NCBI RefSeq assembly: GCF_039541915.1
Contig: NZ_BAABHD010000029.1
Span: 372,001 to 436,000 of the forward strand
Origin: Nibrella saemangeumensis
GTDB lineage: Bacteria; Bacteroidota; Bacteroidia; Cytophagales; Spirosomataceae
Direction of reading: 5' to 3'
Length of the DNA: 64,000 bases
Under the pieces are notes generated by a model. It was not told where the DNA came from, made no database searches, and saw only the letters and a list, made by a program, of their open reading frames with translations. Position 1 is the first letter of the stretch; every line of letters starts with the position of its first letter. Below are positions 9,257 through 18,157 of the stretch, piece after piece. A program made the translations under genes and the position numbers.

Positions 9257-9391
9257 GGTGTGGGTTAGGGAAGTAACGGCTACCGTCACCGCCCAGCGCG
9301 AAAGGTACTAAAGAATGACCGAACGGCATTAACCTTATACTGGTTTTGCCGCTTGTGCCCCGCTAGTCCGATCTGGCTTGCCCGCTCCCGT

Positions 9392-10366
9392 TTAGGTTGG
9401 CAGTAACCGACTCACCAGCGACTCCGCCATGGCCAACCCCGACAAAACCGCTCCTTCAACATTGCCGATGCCAAACCCATCGCCCCCGAATAGCAACGGC
9501 TGGGATGTAGCAGCCGCCAGATACGCTTCCGGGTGCCGGCGTTCGGCGTTGCTGTAGCGCCACCGGTGTACCTGAACGGAGTCGACGCTGCCGGCGGGTA
9601 TCCAGTCGGCCAGGTGGTTCACCAGTTCCCGGCCCACTGCGTTCATATCCTCCTCCAGATGTGCCTCGCTGTACGGGTGACTGGCGTGAATGGTCACCGA
9701 CGGCTGATTGGGCGAAATGCCTTTCTGCTGATTATCGGCCACCCAGGCCACCGGCCCCTCCTCATACTTCAAGTACCCCGGTGCCGGTAAGTGGCTGGGC
9801 TGATTCAGCAGCGCCATTACGGCGATGCACGGTTGGTATTCAATCGACTTCAGCACCGACAGCCCGGTACTATTCAGGTCAATACCGCTTTCCGACAACA
9901 ACGCCAGCACCTGCGGAGCCGGTATGGTAATCAGCAGCGCATCGGCCTGATAAGTGGTGCCCACTTCGGTCTCAACCCGCCAGCCGCTATCCTGGGCCAC
10001 CAGCCGAACAGCCCGTTCGCCCGTTCGGATGTCCAGGTCGCGGGCCAGGTGCTTGGCAATGGCGTTCATACCGTTGGCACCCACATAGCGCGGGTGCTGA
10101 AACTCAGTTGAGCCCTCTTGGAGGGGCCATTCGTTGACCAAACCAGCCTGCATCCACTCATTTACCTGCTTCTGAAATGGTGGTGTTTTGGCGGAGAAAT
10201 ACTGGGCACCGTGGTCGGCGCGGCTTTGCTCGATCCGGCGGGTGGCCAGCCGGCCCCCTACGCCACGTCCTTTGTCCAGCAGCGTTACGTTACGGTAATG
10301 ACGGGTTAATTCGCGGGCAGCCGTTAGCCCGGCCAGGCCTGCTCCGATAATCAGTACAGAGGTCAT
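9392..10366 (-). CDS. Renalase-like NAD(P)/FAD-dependent oxidoreductase
   Basis: A 324-residue flavoprotein. It begins MTSVLIIGAGLAGLTAARE with the GxGxxG dinucleotide loop at residues 8-13, followed by KGRGVGGRLATRR and DHGAQYFSA, which resemble the renalase branch of the amine-oxidase superfamily. The C-terminal FAD motif is GGDGFGIGNVEGAVLSG. Renalases oxidise isomeric dihydronicotinamides to repair NAD(P)H; whether this protein does so is not shown. It is divergent from the protease gene across 39 bases that contain the 6-base palindrome GGCCGG-CAAT-CCGGCC (10374-10389). Confidence 0.8.
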   Translation of the reverse strand: MTSVLIIGAGLAGLTAARELTRHYRNVTLLDKGRGVGGRLATRRIEQSRADHGAQYFSAKTPPFQKQVNEWMQAGLVNEWPLQEGSTEFQHPRYVGANGMNAIAKHLARDLDIRTGERAVRLVAQDSGWRVETEVGTTYQADALLITIPAPQVLALLSESGIDLNSTGLSVLKSIEYQPCIAVMALLNQPSHLPAPGYLKYEEGPVAWVADNQQKGISPNQPSVTIHASHPYSEAHLEEDMNAVGRELVNHLADWIPAGSVDSVQVHRWRYSNAERRHPEAYLAAATSQPLLFGGDGFGIGNVEGAVLSGLAMAESLVSRLLPT

Positions 10367-10405
10367 AGAAAATGGCCGGCAATCCGGCCGGCATAGGAGT
10401 GCGTT

Positions 10406-11287
10406 ATGGAAACTCTTATTTTTACGGTCAACAACCTGATGAAGCGGATTGTTACTGTTTTCATGCGACAGAATAAACTGACCCGGTATGGTTTACCCCT
10501 GCTTATTGTTATCCCCCTCGCTTATGTACTGCTATACCCGGAGATTCTCCGCTGTCACCTTATTGGCTATTCGCCCCGGTTTGTGCCGCTGGCCGACACT
10601 ACCCGCACAATCTACATCAGCGAAGGGACGCCAGCACCCCAGCAGCAGCAACTGCGCGAAAACGTAAAGCTGGCGCACGAACGCCTGCGCCGGTACTGGA
10701 GCCCACTACAGGGGCGGGCCGTTTTGATCTACTGCCGCACACCGGAAGATTATAACCAGTATTGCGTCGGGGGCGAAGGGGCCGGCTGCAGCCTGGGAAC
10801 CCCCTGGGGTACGTCGTTTCTGGTGCTGGGCCCCGATGGTAATAACATCGATGTGATTGCCCACGAACTCTGCCACGATGAATTGTTTGCCCGGTTGGGC
10901 TGGCTAACCGTAAAACGGCAGATTCCGCAGTGGTTCAACGAAGGATTGGCCATGATGGTCGATTACCGGTTTACGCCCCCGAACCACTCCGGTTCGCTGG
11001 ACAGTGTGCAGCGCTACCGCGACTTTCGCGATGAGTGGCTTTACTATACCCACGGCCGCCAGCGCGTAGTGAAATTAACCAATCTGGAAAGCACAAGGGA
11101 CTTTTTTTCAGGTAGTTACCGGCAGGTGATGCTGGCGTATATGACGGCCGGTATGGAGGTCTCCCGTTGGCTAATGCGCGTCGGCCGGCAGAGTATACCC
11201 CAGTTGACGGCAGACGTGGCGGAGGGCGACGATTTTCAGGACGTATACCAGCGGCTGGAACAGCAGGCCCGCAGCCGGAGAAAATGA
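10406..11287 (+). CDS. Membrane-anchored zinc metalloprotease-like protein
   Basis: A 293-residue protein with one hydrophobic segment near the N terminus (about 28-46), likely a membrane anchor with the rest outside the cytoplasm. A zinc site HELCH lies at 153-157, and NEG at 178-180 supplies the third ligand Glu179, giving the gluzincin pattern HExxH...E. The sequence around it (PQWFNEGLAMMVDYR) resembles peptidase MA-like proteins. I do not recognise a named family. Substrates are unknown. It is followed closely by the truncated haemoglobin gene, though that gene has its own -7-like box. Confidence 0.65.
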   Translation: METLIFTVNNLMKRIVTVFMRQNKLTRYGLPLLIVIPLAYVLLYPEILRCHLIGYSPRFVPLADTTRTIYISEGTPAPQQQQLRENVKLAHERLRRYWSPLQGRAVLIYCRTPEDYNQYCVGGEGAGCSLGTPWGTSFLVLGPDGNNIDVIAHELCHDELFARLGWLTVKRQIPQWFNEGLAMMVDYRFTPPNHSGSLDSVQRYRDFRDEWLYYTHGRQRVVKLTNLESTRDFFSGSYRQVMLAYMTAGMEVSRWLMRVGRQSIPQLTADVAEGDDFQDVYQRLEQQARSRRK

Positions 11288-11395
11288 GTGTCGTCAGGTC
11301 GGCACCTGATTTTTGTCAGTTTTTTTGGCCAGCCACCGCTGTATTTTTGTATTGGTTGCCTGGCAACCGATCATTTACGTTTAACAATAGCCATT

Positions 11396-11809
11396 ATGCC
11401 TGTCCCGATTCAAAGCAGAGATGATATTCAGCGGCTGGTATACCGCTTTTACGATAAGGTACGCCAGGACCCGCAACTCAGTTTTATCTTCAACGATGTA
11501 GCCCATATCGACTGGGATACCCACCTGCCCCATATGGTCGACTTCTGGGAGAACATTGTCTGGGGAACCGGCAATTACAAAGGGCAGCCGATGGGCGTAC
11601 ACATGCTACTGACCCGTAAGCATCCACTGACGGCCGAGCACTTCGGCCGGTGGAAAGAGTTATTCTACGAAACCATTGACGAGCTGTTCACGGGTGAGAT
11701 TGCCGATGAACTCAAAATGCGCGCCCACGCCATTGCCGGTGTCATGGAAATGAAGGTAAAGCATGTATCGCTGCTAAGCCAGACAAGCCAGACCACCACT
11801 ACTGAATAG
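11396..11809 (+). CDS. Group III truncated haemoglobin
   Basis: A 137-residue haem protein. The longer frame from a GTG at 11288 is rejected because a Bacteroidota -7 box, TATTTTTG, lies inside it at 11342-11349 and the globin similarity starts only at the ATG at 11396. Motifs include FWENIVWGTGNYKGQPM and the proximal histidine in LTAEHFGRW (His82, Trp86), characteristic of group III (trHbP/ctb). Such proteins bind oxygen or nitric oxide; the exact role here is unknown. The end overlaps the convergent ThuA gene by 11 bases. Confidence 0.85.
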   Translation: MPVPIQSRDDIQRLVYRFYDKVRQDPQLSFIFNDVAHIDWDTHLPHMVDFWENIVWGTGNYKGQPMGVHMLLTRKHPLTAEHFGRWKELFYETIDELFTGEIADELKMRAHAIAGVMEMKVKHVSLLSQTSQTTTTE

Positions 11810-12632
11810 CCATCTCGTGCGAGGTAGCGTAAGCTTTGCCGAAATCCACCTTCTTTACCTGACTGGCAACATAGCGCATACCCTGAAAAATATGCTGCAC
11901 GAATGTCGGGTCCTGGTAGTCGTTTTTGTGATGTCCCAGCGCCGTACACCAGGTATAGCCACCGTCGTAATTGTAATACCAGGCCGCCGGGTATAACTCG
12001 GTATAAGATCCCCGATTCTGAGTTATTTTTTCGGCATCTGCCGGGTTAAGCACCGTCAGGTCATGGGCCATGATCACGGTAGGACCAGGCGACATCTCCT
12101 TGGCAAAATAACACTCATCCTCTTTCTCCCAGACTTTAGGTAAGCCTTCCATCGACGGGTGACTGGGGTCGAGCACGTGAATTTTCAGCTTTTGAAAGCG
12201 GGGGTGCCAGGCAAAGGTGCCGCCCATCATCCGTTTGAACCAGGTCCAGTTCCGCTCAGTGCCCATCACGGAGTGAATACCGACAAAGCCACCGCCGGCC
12301 TCAATGTAGCGCCGGAACGCCAGCCGCTGGTCGTTGGTGTCGAATACATCGTTATTGGTGCTGGGAAATACCAGCATGGTGTACTGCTTCAGATTGCCCT
12401 CGGTAAATACCGCCGGCTGGTCCGAAACATCCACACTGAAGCCGTGCGTCTGTCCTAACTTTTGGATAGCGGCTGCGGCAAATGGAATATTGTCGTGGAC
12501 GTATCCCTTGCCGTTTTTGGTATATACCAGCACTTTTACCTTTTTCCAGTTAACCGGTGCCTGCTTCTGCCGGCTAGCGACCATCGTCAGCAGACAAAAT
12601 CCCAACAGTAACGTCGTGAAAATTCTAGTCAT
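11799..12632 (-). CDS. ThuA-domain protein, exported
   Basis: A 277-residue protein with an N-terminal signal sequence (residues 1-20) and a glutamine-amidotransferase-like ThuA domain over most of its length: KVLVYTKNGKGYVHDNIP, TMLVFPSTNND, GGGFVGIHSV and a C-terminal GGYTWCTALGHHKNDY. ThuA of rhizobia works with ThuB, a Gfo/Idh/MocA enzyme, in forming 3-keto derivatives of trehalose-type sugars. Here it follows a Gfo/Idh/MocA gene by 6 bases and is the last gene of a four-gene set, which supports a role in periplasmic sugar oxidation. The substrate is unknown. Confidence 0.85.
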   Translation of the reverse strand: MTRIFTTLLLGFCLLTMVASRQKQAPVNWKKVKVLVYTKNGKGYVHDNIPFAAAAIQKLGQTHGFSVDVSDQPAVFTEGNLKQYTMLVFPSTNNDVFDTNDQRLAFRRYIEAGGGFVGIHSVMGTERNWTWFKRMMGGTFAWHPRFQKLKIHVLDPSHPSMEGLPKVWEKEDECYFAKEMSPGPTVIMAHDLTVLNPADAEKITQNRGSYTELYPAAWYYNYDGGYTWCTALGHHKNDYQDPTFVQHIFQGMRYVASQVKKVDFGKAYATSHEMAIQ

Positions 12633-12638
12633 CGCTTC

Positions 12639-13814
12639 TTACACCTTAAGGTTAACTTTCTGAGCCTGCTGCTGCGCTTTCAGCGCCAGTTCGGTAGCCA
12701 GGAAACAATGCTCCTGCAACATGGCCGTCTCGGTCCGGTTAACCACATCATCCACAAGCTGCTCACCGTAGGGCAGCGGCTCTTTGCTGCAATCGATGTA
12801 CTGGGTACCCTTATTATCCACCAGGAAAAGGTGATTTCCTCCGCTCCGGCCGGCAATATCTATGTTCTTGCGCAGTTCTATATAGCCATCGGTACCCAAG
12901 ATGGTCAGTCGGCCATCACCCCAGGTATTGAGTCCGTCGGGGGTAAACCAGTCGACGCGGATGTAGCCCATACCACCGTTGCCGCGCAGCATAACATCAC
13001 CAAAATCTTCAAACTTCGGGTACTGCGGGTGGTGCACATTACCCACCTGCGACGCGACCACATCGGCTTTCGTTGTTCCGGTAAAGAACAGGTATTGGTC
13101 AAACTGATGCGAACCAATGTCGCAGATTATACCGCCGAAACGCTGCCGGTCGAAGAACCACTCGGGCCGTGTTTTGGCGTTCATCCGGTGCGGACCGGTG
13201 CCGATGGTCTGAATAACTTTGCCGATGGCTCCGGCCTTGACCAGTTCGCCGGCTTTAACGGTAGCCCGGTTTTCCAGCCGCTCACTGTACATGATCGAGT
13301 AGATGCGTTTGGTCTCTTTCTGCACCTTCCGTACCTGCGCCAGTTGTTCGAGCGTGGTGATACCCGGCTTATCGACCATGTAGTCTTTGCCATGGCGCAT
13401 CACCTGGACACCCAGCGGAGCCCGCTCATCCGGAATGCCGGCGCTCAGGATAAGCAGGATGCTGTTATCTTCCAGCACTTCCTTTTCGCTCCGGGCCTGC
13501 TTCGCCATGGGGAAACGCTTGGCGAAGGCAGCCGCCAGGTCGGGTTCTTTGGCGTAGAAAGACACAAACTCACCGCCCCCGCGCCGTACCGCTTCCACCT
13601 GCGAGTTGATGTGTCCATGATTGATGCCGATAACACCGAACCGGATGCGGGCAGCTTTGACGTTTCGACCGATGTTGCGCACAAGGGGTTTACCACTGTA
13701 GAGTTTGGGGGTAGCCGTTACCTCACCGGGCAGGGCTGACATAGCGACCAGACCAGCGGCCGAAGCAACGGACTGCTTCAAAAAATCGCGCCGGTTAGCT
13801 TGATCTTCTTTCAT
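12639..13814 (-). CDS. Gfo/Idh/MocA family oxidoreductase with Tat signal
   Basis: A 391-residue predicted NAD(P)-dependent sugar dehydrogenase. A twin-arginine motif (NRRDFLKQS) and a hydrophobic stretch mark Tat export, as is usual for Bacteroidota members that travel with bound cofactor. The Rossmann domain begins near residue 55 (RIRFGVIGINHGH), and the usual EKP motif appears as DKPGI. The C-terminal domain has the expected GGIICDIGSHQFD segment, including the conserved Asp-x-x-x-His pair. It lies 6 bases before thuA and 33 bases after the next Gfo/Idh gene, so it is probably one operon. Confidence 0.87.
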   Translation of the reverse strand: MKEDQANRRDFLKQSVASAAGLVAMSALPGEVTATPKLYSGKPLVRNIGRNVKAARIRFGVIGINHGHINSQVEAVRRGGGEFVSFYAKEPDLAAAFAKRFPMAKQARSEKEVLEDNSILLILSAGIPDERAPLGVQVMRHGKDYMVDKPGITTLEQLAQVRKVQKETKRIYSIMYSERLENRATVKAGELVKAGAIGKVIQTIGTGPHRMNAKTRPEWFFDRQRFGGIICDIGSHQFDQYLFFTGTTKADVVASQVGNVHHPQYPKFEDFGDVMLRGNGGMGYIRVDWFTPDGLNTWGDGRLTILGTDGYIELRKNIDIAGRSGGNHLFLVDNKGTQYIDCSKEPLPYGEQLVDDVVNRTETAMLQEHCFLATELALKAQQQAQKVNLKV

Positions 13815-13847
13815 GTTTTTAGATTGGTCAGGGGGTTGGGGGTCTCT

Positions 13848-15245
13848 TTACTTCCCACTCGCCGTAGGCTGGTTTTGCTTCGCCAGTTCCAGCGCCCGCG
13901 TGGTGGTGTAATACTTGGCAATCATGTTGGGCACTTCCCATTCGGGTAGCTTACCCGCTTTCAGGTAGGACAGAAAATTTTCCATTACCCGGGCAAAGTG
14001 AGCTTCGTGGCCCTCCTTGTACGAATCGGGAATGATAACCTCCCAGCCTTTGTCCAGCTTTTTCAGGTCTACACCAGGAAACTTCTGCTGAACGGTCTTC
14101 AGCGAAGCCATCAGTCTGGACTCGAAAGCCGCACCGCCCGCAATCGGCTCCACGTACAGCGTCGGTTTGTACTGCTGCTCGGCTCCCTGGCGAATGATCA
14201 GGTTGGCTTTGGTACCCCGCATGATCGAGTAGTGGGTGTCGCCGGCCCCTTCGGGTGCCTGGTACGCCCAGACTACCGATACCTTAGCGTTGACGCCACG
14301 AACCTGGTAGTTGATCTCCCCGTTGCTATAGACCTTCAGTACACTATCCTTCACCACATCTTTTTTGAGGTAATCCGGAAAACCGTTCAGCTTGGTAATG
14401 GCGTTGAACTGGCTGCGGGTCATGTCGGTGGTCCACCGGCGGGCATCGGTCAGCTTAATATCTTTTTTGTAGTCGATGATCTGATCCGGGAAGCACTCCC
14501 ACTGGATCAGGTCGACCAGGTGCGTGGTTACGTCGACAATCCCTTCGCCCTGCTGGGTTACGTCCATAAACCAGGCCGGGCGCGTCAGCACGCTGCCGGA
14601 GACGTACTTATAGAAGTGGTGTACGCTTTCCTTAGTCACGGCCGGGTTATCGGGCGTTCCTTTTTCCAGCGTTCCGAACACATCCGGCAGCATGGAGAAC
14701 TCCCGTTGGAGCATAGTCGAAATCTCAAAGCGCTCGGTCATGATGTCGTACAGCATTACCTTATTTCGGGCGGCTACCGCAAAGGCATCCTTCAGCTTAT
14801 CGAAATTACCGGCATTGATCACCATGGGCTTATCAGCCAGCACGTTGAACCCAGCCGATACCGCCTTATGAATATAATCCGTCTTCAGCCGGTTATTGCC
14901 CGCCATCACGACCACATTACCGGCCTTAGCGGCCAGCATTTTCTCCATGAAGTCTTTACCCGTGTATACCTTCGCCTGCCAGGTAGTCGGACTTTCCCGG
15001 CGACCGTTGTAGGTCTGAAGCCGATCCAGGTGCAGTTGCAGATCGGGTCCGGCCGGCGCGTATACATGCACCACCGGATCGACGTCCGGATACATACTCT
15101 TTTGCACCAGAGCCGCGTGGAAATGCCCAGGATCGAGCGTGATAAGTTTGACAGGCTTCCCGGTTGCCCTGGTTTGGGCCTGCACAGACAGCGTTGTAGA
15201 AACTACCGGCATAACCAAAAGAGCCGCAACAGACAAAAACTTCAT
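13848..15245 (-). CDS. Gfo/Idh/MocA-like oxidoreductase with putative oxidoreductase C-terminal domain
   Basis: A 465-residue exported protein. A Sec-type signal peptide (to about residue 24, VQAQ) is followed by an unusual N-terminal stretch, KLITLDPGHFHAALVQKSM, a Rossmann region with VVVMAGNNRLKTDYI, and DKPMV in place of EKP. The C-terminal half (HHFYKYVSGS, GIVDVTTHLVDLIQWE) fits the family called putative oxidoreductase C-terminal domain. It sits 12 bases after the upstream Gfo/Idh gene. The substrate is not predictable; the neighbours suggest a sugar or keto-sugar derivative. Confidence 0.82.
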   Translation of the reverse strand: MKFLSVAALLVMPVVSTTLSVQAQTRATGKPVKLITLDPGHFHAALVQKSMYPDVDPVVHVYAPAGPDLQLHLDRLQTYNGRRESPTTWQAKVYTGKDFMEKMLAAKAGNVVVMAGNNRLKTDYIHKAVSAGFNVLADKPMVINAGNFDKLKDAFAVAARNKVMLYDIMTERFEISTMLQREFSMLPDVFGTLEKGTPDNPAVTKESVHHFYKYVSGSVLTRPAWFMDVTQQGEGIVDVTTHLVDLIQWECFPDQIIDYKKDIKLTDARRWTTDMTRSQFNAITKLNGFPDYLKKDVVKDSVLKVYSNGEINYQVRGVNAKVSVVWAYQAPEGAGDTHYSIMRGTKANLIIRQGAEQQYKPTLYVEPIAGGAAFESRLMASLKTVQQKFPGVDLKKLDKGWEVIIPDSYKEGHEAHFARVMENFLSYLKAGKLPEWEVPNMIAKYYTTTRALELAKQNQPTASGK

Positions 15246-15257
15246 AGGTTGTTGGTT

Positions 15258-16676
15258 TTACTTCACTTTGCTACTGGCAATGGCTTTGATCGCATACGGG
15301 GCCCGCTGCGTCCGAGTCAGTAATTTATTCGCTTCAGGGTCATTCTTAAACACTTCTTTCTTCGGGTCCCAGTGGAGCTTGCGGTTCAGCTTCATGGCTG
15401 CGTGGTGCAGCAGACAGGCTGAGCATGAGCGGTGACCGACTTCGGCCGGTGCAATCGGCTCCTTACGGCTGATAACGCTCTCCAGCCAATTTCCGTGGTG
15501 CTCTTTGCTGACAGGCAGATGAATTTCGTTTGGTCCGATAACCGAGGTAATGATCTTCGGATCACTTGCCGTCAGGGATTTGGTGTTTCCCTGCTTGGCC
15601 ACCGGATCACTGGCGGTTACCGAGTAATTCCCTCTGGTCACAAATATCCAGCCTTCTGTACCTTCAAACTTAATGCCGTTGGGTAGTTCATTGCTGACGA
15701 TCATATGGACACCATTTTCGTACAGGGCTTCGGTCTGGAAGATACCATGGACATCCCAAAGTCCCTTTTTCGGAAAATCAGCTTTACCCCATATTTCAAC
15801 CGGACCCGTATACTCGGTGTTCATGGCCCAGTGCGAACAGTCGATATGGTGTGAGCCCCAGCCGGTAATCATGCCCGCGCCAAACTGCTCGCAGCGCAGC
15901 CAGCCCGGCCGGTCGTAGCCGACCTGCGGATGCACACGTTTTTCGGTATAGTATACCTCCGGTGTGGTACCCAGCCACATATCGTAATTGAGGTTCTTCG
16001 GAACTGGCATTTGAGGCTCTTCGTCGCCCGCCGGATCACCGGGCAGACCCACGTAGACCTTCTTCAACTGCCCTATGCGGCCGTTACGCACCAGTTCGGC
16101 GGCATACCGGAACTGCGGAGACGAACGCTGCTGGCTTCCAATCTGCATAATCCGGCCCGACCGCTTCACGGCATCGGCCATAGCCCGGCCTTCGGCAATC
16201 GTTAGTGACGCCGGTTTCTGCATGTAAACATCCTTCCCGGCTTCTACCGCATGAATAGCGATGGGTGCGTGCCAGTGATCAGGCGTACTGATCAGTACGG
16301 CATCAATATCTTTGTTCTGGAGTAACTCCCGGTAATCGGTATACACCCGAACACCGTCATAATCCTTGCCGGTTTTCTTGGCATAGACTCCATTCACCAG
16401 CTTTTTAGCGTCGTTTGCGCGATTGCTGTCTACGTCGCATACCGCCATAATCAGAGCATTGTCGTACTGCCACACGCCCGGCATATCGTGGTCGCGGGAG
16501 ATCCGGCCGGTACCGATGGCCCCCACATTAATCCGGTTGCTGGGCGCATTCTTGCCAAATACCGAGGCTGGCACTATAGTTGGGAACCCGCTGAGGATTG
16601 CCGTCGACAAGGCTCCTTTGGCGGCTGTGTTCAGAAAATCTCTTCTTGAAACACCAGTTTTTTTATTGTCTTGCAT
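15258..16676 (-). CDS. Gfo/Idh/MocA family oxidoreductase with Tat signal
   Basis: A 472-residue predicted dehydrogenase and the first gene of the ThuA block. The N terminus has a twin-arginine signal (SRRDFLNTA) and a hydrophobic region. The Rossmann fold follows (INVGAIGTGRISRDHDM), the EKP position reads QKPAS, and GAGMITGWGSHHIDCSHWA contributes the catalytic-domain histidines. The length matches the longer Bacteroidota members of this family. A terminator immediately upstream (16711-16753) separates it from the MFS/SDR genes, so the block probably has its own promoter, although I found no good consensus. Confidence 0.86.
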   Translation of the reverse strand: MQDNKKTGVSRRDFLNTAAKGALSTAILSGFPTIVPASVFGKNAPSNRINVGAIGTGRISRDHDMPGVWQYDNALIMAVCDVDSNRANDAKKLVNGVYAKKTGKDYDGVRVYTDYRELLQNKDIDAVLISTPDHWHAPIAIHAVEAGKDVYMQKPASLTIAEGRAMADAVKRSGRIMQIGSQQRSSPQFRYAAELVRNGRIGQLKKVYVGLPGDPAGDEEPQMPVPKNLNYDMWLGTTPEVYYTEKRVHPQVGYDRPGWLRCEQFGAGMITGWGSHHIDCSHWAMNTEYTGPVEIWGKADFPKKGLWDVHGIFQTEALYENGVHMIVSNELPNGIKFEGTEGWIFVTRGNYSVTASDPVAKQGNTKSLTASDPKIITSVIGPNEIHLPVSKEHHGNWLESVISRKEPIAPAEVGHRSCSACLLHHAAMKLNRKLHWDPKKEVFKNDPEANKLLTRTQRAPYAIKAIASSKVK

Positions 16677-16710
16677 GGTTCAGGATGTTAGGGAGTTCCG
16701 CTCAGTGTAT

Positions 16711-16753
16711 AAAAAAGGGCTGAAAAGTCGGTAATCTACTCTTCAGCCCTTTT
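16711..16753 (-). terminator. Intrinsic terminator downstream of the MFS gene
   Basis: Perfect 12-base arms at 16713-16724 and 16742-16753 with a 17-base loop. On the minus strand the hairpin is followed by a run of T (complement of the A-run starting at 16711). It ends the SDR/MFS transcript 13 bases after the MFS stop codon. Confidence 0.8.
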
Positions 16754-16765
16754 GCATCAGGCTAC

Positions 16766-18097
16766 TTAGGAAACCGGCTCCGGCGTTGGTGCTCCGGAAA
16801 AATTCACAATCTTAAACTTAGGTACCAGAAAATGCATAACGGTCCAGGCCGTGAGATAAGCGAAACCGCAGATAATAAACATGATATAATAGCCGGTTTC
16901 AATATGGCCCTGGCCTTTGTAATAGTCAAATAACTGCCCCGCTAAGCGGGCAATGAAAATACCACCAAACGCTCCGGCCATACCACCGATACCCGTTACC
17001 GAAGCCACGGCCCGGCGGGGGAACATATCCGACACCGTCGTAAAAATATTAGCGCTCCAGGCTTGGTGAGCCGAGGCCGCAAAGCCAATAATCAGCACCG
17101 CCAGCCACAGGTTCATGCTACCCAGCCACTGGGCAAAAACGACAGGCAACGCACACAAAGCGTAAATAAACATAGACGTCTTCCGGGCCCGAAATACCGG
17201 AAAGCCCTTCTTAATCAGGTTCAGCGGCAACCAGCCACCAAAGATACTCCCCACACTGGCAATAGTATAGACCAGTGCAACGGGCAGGGCCATGTCTGTA
17301 CCCTGAAGGCCGTATTCGGCTTTCAGAAAGGCCGGCAGCCAGAACAGATAGAACCACCAGATTGGGTCGGTCAGCAGCTTACCAAAGAAAAAAGCCCAGG
17401 TCTGGCGGAAGGTCAGCAGCCTGAACCAGGAAACTTTCTCACCGGCTGAAGCTTCTTCCTCGGCCCGCTCGTCAACATCACTGTTGATGTAATTAAGCTC
17501 TTCGGTTGTCACGTTTTTGTGCCGGGCCGGCGTATCATAAATCGTCAGCCAGAGTACCAGCCAGATAATACCGGTCGCCCCGGTCAGGATAAACGCCCAC
17601 TGCCAACCCCAGTTATCGGCAATAAACGGCACCGTCAGCGGAGCCAGGATAGCCCCCACGTTGGTGCCGGAGTTGAAGATACCCGTAGCCAGTGCCCGCT
17701 CTTTCTTGGGGAACCACTCGGCAACCGTTTTGATGGCGGCCGGGAAGTTCCCGGCTTCACTTAAGCCAAGGGCCGCCCGTGCAATACCGAACCCAAAAGT
17801 CGTCTTGGCAAGAGCAGTAGCCATGCCCACAATACTCCATAAAGTCAGTGAAATGGCGTATCCGGTTTTTGTACCCACCTTATCGATAATCCGGCCGATC
17901 CCCAGCATCCCTAAGGCATAGGCAGCCTGGAACACCACGACCAGGTTGGAATAGTCCGTTTCGGTCCAGTTAAAGTCTTTCTCCAGATTTGGCTTTAAAA
18001 GGCTGATAACAACCCGGTCCAGGTAATTTATGGTCGTCGCAAAAAAGATAAGACCACAAATCGTCCAGCGGTAACGGCCAATAGATTGTGATGTCAT
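16766..18097 (-). CDS. MFS transporter, hexuronate (ExuT-like) type
   Basis: A 443-residue inner-membrane transporter with about twelve hydrophobic segments. It opens with RWTICGLIFFATTINYLDRVVIS and carries GxxxDKVGTKTGY between helices 2 and 3 and the AxxxxxEAGNFPAAIKTVAEWFP segment, both typical of the anion:cation symporter family that includes ExuT. Its neighbour, 60 bases upstream in transcription, is an SDR of the D-mannonate oxidoreductase type, which supports uptake of glucuronate or galacturonate. The exact substrate is inferred. A terminator follows directly. Confidence 0.85.
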   Translation of the reverse strand: MTSQSIGRYRWTICGLIFFATTINYLDRVVISLLKPNLEKDFNWTETDYSNLVVVFQAAYALGMLGIGRIIDKVGTKTGYAISLTLWSIVGMATALAKTTFGFGIARAALGLSEAGNFPAAIKTVAEWFPKKERALATGIFNSGTNVGAILAPLTVPFIADNWGWQWAFILTGATGIIWLVLWLTIYDTPARHKNVTTEELNYINSDVDERAEEEASAGEKVSWFRLLTFRQTWAFFFGKLLTDPIWWFYLFWLPAFLKAEYGLQGTDMALPVALVYTIASVGSIFGGWLPLNLIKKGFPVFRARKTSMFIYALCALPVVFAQWLGSMNLWLAVLIIGFAASAHQAWSANIFTTVSDMFPRRAVASVTGIGGMAGAFGGIFIARLAGQLFDYYKGQGHIETGYYIMFIICGFAYLTAWTVMHFLVPKFKIVNFSGAPTPEPVS

Positions 18098-18157
18098 AAA
18101 TAGAGGTTGGTTACGTAATAATTATTGTAAAGAGACAGAGAGACTTACCGGACCGGC

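Noticed and set aside
12708..13739. 343-codon open frame on the plus strand
   Set aside because: It lies opposite a Tat-exported Gfo/Idh/MocA gene with recognisable motifs, and its translation does not resemble a protein family.
13998..15323. 441-codon open frame on the plus strand
   Set aside because: It is antisense to the exported Gfo/Idh-type gene, which has a signal peptide and domain motifs; the plus-strand translation has none.
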